A stretch of DNA of 64,000 nucleotides from positions 1 through 64,000 of the forward strand of contig JAEZCJ010000213.1 of assembly GCA_023433615.1 (NCBI GenBank), given 5' to 3'. The notes beneath the pieces were generated by a model, which ran no database searches, had not been told where the DNA came from, and worked only from the letters and a program-made list of their open reading frames with translations. This stretch comes from Bacillota bacterium (GTDB lineage: Bacteria; Bacillota; Bacilli; Paenibacillales; Paenibacillaceae). Shown in pieces: positions 60,542-64,000 of this stretch. Position numbers and translations under genes: made by a program. The number at the start of each line of letters is the position of its first letter. Positions within the stretch are counted from its first letter, which is position 1.

Positions 60542-63500
60542 TTATACCATACTACCATCTTCTAATATTGGGTTGAATAGTGCCGGCTGGAAATTACCCC
60601 TTCCGTCTAAATAGCCCCACAAAGCTTCTCCTTCGGCCTTCCAATAATTATATTCTGTTTTATCAATCTCAACTTGAGTTCCACTGGATTGATAGGTTTT
60701 ATAATACTTCGTTTTAGCGAATAAATTGAATAAACCTTTCTGAGTCTTCCCGACAGTAAACACTCCTGCTCCGTCTTCAAAATAATAAGAAGCAAACTCA
60801 TATTGAGATTTTTTAAAATCGATGTAACTTGTATACATTCCGAAAATATCCAAAGCGGAAGTTACACGAATCCCGCCTTTTAAAGCTACTCTGGATGAAT
60901 TAATATCGAATTCAACATTATGACGAGCTTTCCAAGTTTCCTGATGTTCAGGTGTAGCTGCTTGAATCTCATTTAATATTTTTGTATTGCCTTCTTTATA
61001 CGCATCTAGAATTGGCTGTTCGGCAGCCCTTAACGCCTCAGTTCGAGCGCTTAAATAAGTACCTCTTCCCGATCCCTCGATATCAAGCTCGGCTTTAACT
61101 TCAACTACCTTTACTGTAGTATTTGGATCTTGAACAACAGCCTTCCATGTATGTTTTCCCATCCGTGCCTTAAGCGCTTGCGCTGTGGATCCTATATATG
61201 TTGCAGCTTTGCCGTCAACTTCTCCTTCAATTATATATACATGACCGATTAATTCTGGGGCCATACCACTTGGATCTATAAACCTCAAGGGGTTGTTCTC
61301 CACATAAGTATACAGATTCAAACTCAGCGGATTCATGATATTTCCCTCATACGTATCCTCACTAATAAACCGCCCGACCTCCGGCTGATAATACCGCGCA
61401 CGCGCATAAGTCAGGCCGCTGGCATAATCATAGCCCAATCCCGTGTACCCATACAGGCTATCAGGCCCCGGCCAGTTCAGGTCGAACTTCTTCGCGTCTA
61501 GCGCGACGCCGAATTCGTCGTAGTGGTAGCGTGCCGATACGCGGCCGTCCTTCTCGACGAGCCCGATCGTGCTGCCGAGCGCGTCCTGCATGTACCAGAG
61601 CGTCTTCGGCTGCACGCCCGGCTCGGCACCGCCAGCGCCAGGCGTCGGCTCCCAGCCGTTGTTGGCGTCGTAAGCCGGTAGGTAGGTCATGCTTAGTCGT
61701 TCGCCGCCCGCTCCGTAGACGTACGTCTCCTTCCACTTCGTGCTGTCTGCCTCCGTCACCTGCAGCGGTTCCGGCAGCGCCAAGCTGACGTCATTGGTAT
61801 AGTACATCTCCCAATGCTTCTTCTTATGCTGCTTCTCCCAGCCGTCGCGCGGTCCGCCCGGGTGCATGTCCGGGTATTCTTCGTCGACTTGACCGCATTT
61901 CTTAGCAAGGCCTGGAGGGATGAAGCCCGGCGGCACGACATGGCAGTTGGCTTTTCCGTTGCCGTTGCCATTTCCGTTTCCGTTTCCGTTTCCATTGCCA
62001 TTGCCATTGCCATTGCCATTGCCGTTATTGCCATTCGGCCCGCCGGCATAATCAATCGTCATCTTCATCCGATTGCCGTCGCCGTCGTAGGCGTACTTCG
62101 TCACGTCGCCGCGGTCATTGGTCTGCTGAACCAGACGGTTCGCGCCGTTCCAGACATACTGCTCGACAAGCTCCGGTTCCGACCACTGCGGCTCGTCTAA
62201 CGCCGTCAACGCTGCGAACGGATCATTCCCGTCCACTGCTTCGTATACGCTGGCGGTCACGTCGGACTCCGTACCGTACACGCCGCCCGTCACGCCTGAC
62301 TCCGTACCGTAGACGCCGTCCGTCACACTTAACCCAGTTGCCGCAAGCGTCGATACCGACAGGTTCTTCTGCAGCACCTGCAGCAAGCTGCCTCGAGCAT
62401 CGTAGATATAATCCTTCAACTCGGTACCGTTCGTCCATTGGAGCAGACGGTCCGCCGCATCATACGAATACGTCTCGGTATCCGTGACATCGCCCCAGGC
62501 GCTCGTCTTCGACAATCGGTTGCCTACGGCGTCGTATGCATACTGCGTCGATACTGGAAGCTCCGCGGACATCGCATTCTGCGTCTGCACGTGGATTAAT
62601 TGGTTCAACGCATCATACGCATATTCGGTCACGATCCGATCCCCGCTGCCGTTCTCGCTTGCATCGTCCTCGTCATTCTCGTCCGACTGCCGCTCGCTGC
62701 GAATTCGGTTGCCGACCGGATCGTACGCATATGTCAGCTGCTCCAGTACTTTGCCGAACTGGTTTTGATGCGTCATCTGCAGCAATTGCCCTGCGTCGTC
62801 ATAGCTGTAGCTGCTGCCGCCCAGCGTCGGAAGACCTTTGCCTGTCAGCAAGCCTCTCGCATCGTACGAATAGGTGGTCGTCCGACCCTCTGCATCGATA
62901 ACGGCGGTCATCCGGTCGAGCAAGTCGTATTGGTAACTGACCGATGTCGCGTCCGGGTAGATGATTTTGCTTCGCTGTCCGGTCGCCGTCCATTCGTAAC
63001 GGATCGTCTGCTGATACGGGTCCGTCACTTCGGTCAATCGGTGCAAGGCATCATAGGCATAGGTCGTGGTGCCGAGCGAATCGACCATCTGCGTTCTCCG
63101 GCTTGCCGCATCATATTCGTACTCGACCTGTTCGCCGCCCGGGTAGACGATCTGCTTCAGTCGGTTCATTAGATCGTAAGCATATTTCGTCGCAGCGCCG
63201 TCCGGATGGACGATGCCCGTCACGTTGCCCAGACTATCGTAGGCAAGCTCGGTCACGCGCTGCTCCGGACCGATCTCACGAATCAGCTCGCTGCGCAAGT
63301 TATATTCATAAGCCGTTGTATGACCAAGCGCATCCGTCTTCGACGTTATATTTCCGAGCGCGTCATACGTATAACCCGTCGTATTGCCGAGCGCGTTCGT
63401 TACTTGGAGGAGCCGTCCAAGCGCGTCATAGCCGTAATCGGTCGTCTGGCCTTTCGCATCCTCGACCGAGGTTAACAATCCTCGCATGTCGTAGGTCATC

Positions 63501-64000
63501 TCCGTCGCATGACCGAGCGGATTCACGATGCGCGTCACGCGTCCGAGCGGATCATAGTCATACGACGTAACCTTGCCCGCTTCATCGACGGATGCCGTCA
63601 CGCGTCCTAACGCGTCTCGCTCCATCGTCGTGACTGCGCCGAGCGGATCCGTTACGCTAACGAGCATGCCTCGGGCATCATAGTCCAAGGTCCATACCGC
63701 ACCGTTCGGCTCAAACGTCCGCACCAGTCGGCCTGCCGCGTCGTATTCATAGCTTGTCACTTGATCGAGCGCATCCGTCTGCGCGGTTAGACGCCCAAGC
63801 GCGTCATAAGCGTACAGCGAGGCAAGGCCGAGCGGGTCGATCTCTTGCGTCAACCGTCCTGCTGCATCATAACTGTACTGCGTCACGCCCCCTGCCGGAT
63901 CGGTCACCTTGATCGGCAAGCTGCGCGCGTCGTATTCGATCTGCGTCTCGCCGCCGTTCGCATCGACAGCGCGAATCAGATTGCCGTTGCCATCATATTC
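60542..64000 (-). CDS. RHS/YD-repeat polymorphic toxin with GIY-YIG-like tip (partial)
   Basis: The open frame continues past the right edge of the window; 1152 residues are present. The N-terminal part is an array of YD repeats (pattern YAYDALGRLT...), followed by a low-complexity Asn-Gly run and the RHS core ending FGVALDAKKFDLNWPGPDSLYGYTGLGYDYASGLTYARARYYQPEVGRFISEDTYEG and NPLRFIDPSGM. After DPSGM (about 61265) a 240-residue tip begins GHVYIIEGEV, then ATYIGSTAQALKARMGKH and a conserved-type Glu in RTEALRAAEQ, matching GIY-YIG nucleases. The tip's last 110 residues are unrecognised. Probably a contact-dependent or secreted DNA-targeting toxin. Confidence 0.86.
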   Translation of the reverse strand, partial: EYDGNGNLIRAVDANGGETQIEYDARSLPIKVTDPAGGVTQYSYDAAGRLTQEIDPLGLASLYAYDALGRLTAQTDALDQVTSYEYDAAGRLVRTFEPNGAVWTLDYDARGMLVSVTDPLGAVTTMERDALGRVTASVDEAGKVTSYDYDPLGRVTRIVNPLGHATEMTYDMRGLLTSVEDAKGQTTDYGYDALGRLLQVTNALGNTTGYTYDALGNITSKTDALGHTTAYEYNLRSELIREIGPEQRVTELAYDSLGNVTGIVHPDGAATKYAYDLMNRLKQIVYPGGEQVEYEYDAASRRTQMVDSLGTTTYAYDALHRLTEVTDPYQQTIRYEWTATGQRSKIIYPDATSVSYQYDLLDRMTAVIDAEGRTTTYSYDARGLLTGKGLPTLGGSSYSYDDAGQLLQMTHQNQFGKVLEQLTYAYDPVGNRIRSERQSDENDEDDASENGSGDRIVTEYAYDALNQLIHVQTQNAMSAELPVSTQYAYDAVGNRLSKTSAWGDVTDTETYSYDAADRLLQWTNGTELKDYIYDARGSLLQVLQKNLSVSTLAATGLSVTDGVYGTESGVTGGVYGTESDVTASVYEAVDGNDPFAALTALDEPQWSEPELVEQYVWNGANRLVQQTNDRGDVTKYAYDGDGNRMKMTIDYAGGPNGNNGNGNGNGNGNGNGNGNGNGNGNGKANCHVVPPGFIPPGLAKKCGQVDEEYPDMHPGGPRDGWEKQHKKKHWEMYYTNDVSLALPEPLQVTEADSTKWKETYVYGAGGERLSMTYLPAYDANNGWEPTPGAGGAEPGVQPKTLWYMQDALGSTIGLVEKDGRVSARYHYDEFGVALDAKKFDLNWPGPDSLYGYTGLGYDYASGLTYARARYYQPEVGRFISEDTYEGNIMNPLSLNLYTYVENNPLRFIDPSGMAPELIGHVYIIEGEVDGKAATYIGSTAQALKARMGKHTWKAVVQDPNTTVKVVEVKAELDIEGSGRGTYLSARTEALRAAEQPILDAYKEGNTKILNEIQAATPEHQETWKARHNVEFDINSSRVALKGGIRVTSALDIFGMYTSYIDFKKSQYEFASYYFEDGAGVFTVGKTQKGLFNLFAKTKYYKTYQSSGTQVEIDKTEYNYWKAEGEALWGYLDGRGNFQPALFNPILEDGSMV
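61960..62035. repeat. In-frame (Asn-Gly)n simple repeat in the RHS gene
   Basis: Alternating 6-bp units (CCATTG, CCGTTT, CCATTT on the plus strand) encode about 12 Asn-Gly pairs. The run interrupts the RHS core between the last YD repeats and the DPSGM region. It is slippage-prone in units of 6 bp, which would keep the frame. Confidence 0.75.

Noticed and set aside
61960..62035. Tandem repeat as a regulatory or CRISPR-like array
   Set aside because: It is an in-frame simple repeat coding Asn-Gly within the RHS gene.

Overview
The window is GC-rich chromosomal DNA that looks like a Paenibacillaceae member (Paenibacillus or Cohnella type). The pointers are AGGAGG-type ribosome binding sites, several TTG/GTG starts, many YesM/YesN-type two-component pairs, AraC and LplABC-type sugar transport genes, a DUF1537/GH42/GH88/GH2 glycan-degradation repertoire, and Bacillus-like exporters (YdgGH-like, BmrCD-like). 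No rRNA, tRNA, IS element or CRISPR array was seen. Most genes lie on the minus strand.

Region by region. 1-5950: partial HxlR regulator divergent from a nitroreductase, a peptide deformylase operon with an XRE regulator, and a MarR-MMPL efflux operon. 6140-18000: signalling and housekeeping genes (two GGDEF proteins, a PAS histidine kinase, a heterodimeric ABC exporter, a divergent HPr kinase paralogue, a UPF0173 hydrolase, adenosine deaminase, a VOC protein). 18280-29900: a polysaccharide-utilisation locus with GH2 beta-mannosidase-like, GH88 and an agarase-like GH, a YesMN-type sensor/regulator pair and an LplABC-type importer. The two operons flanking the sensor pair carry the same 37-bp operator at the same place over the -35 element. 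30050-45410: a second carbohydrate/acid-sugar locus (FAH protein, DUF1537 kinase, GH42, Gfo/Idh/MocA oxidoreductase, another GH, GntR regulator, isopropylmalate-type dehydrogenase, amidohydrolase, membrane AraC regulator, second LplABC set). Two identical ATTGTATACAAT palindromes mark the probable GntR regulon.

45600-49870: a BmrC/BmrD-type multidrug exporter whose leader holds an unannotated 37-codon ORF with a near-perfect ribosome binding site, followed by a hairpin and two intrinsic terminators. This is the layout of a ribosome-mediated attenuator. Next come a family-4-type uracil-DNA glycosylase and an MFS transporter.

51846-58608 is the most unusual part: nine closely spaced minus-strand genes with a small six-cysteine peptide at their centre. 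Around it are a MauE-like redox membrane protein, a short LuxR-type regulator, two cytosolic thioredoxin-like proteins, a peptide-type ABC exporter and two orphan solute-binding lipoproteins. A perfect 15-bp hairpin follows the peptide gene. I read this as a probable operon for making and exporting a disulfide- or thiol-modified peptide; I do not recognise it as a described system.

59030-64000 is the end of an RHS/YD-repeat polymorphic toxin with an AT-rich C-terminal tip carrying GIY-YIG nuclease motifs. It is followed by two candidate immunity or accessory genes (a repeat-solenoid protein and an RraB-like protein).
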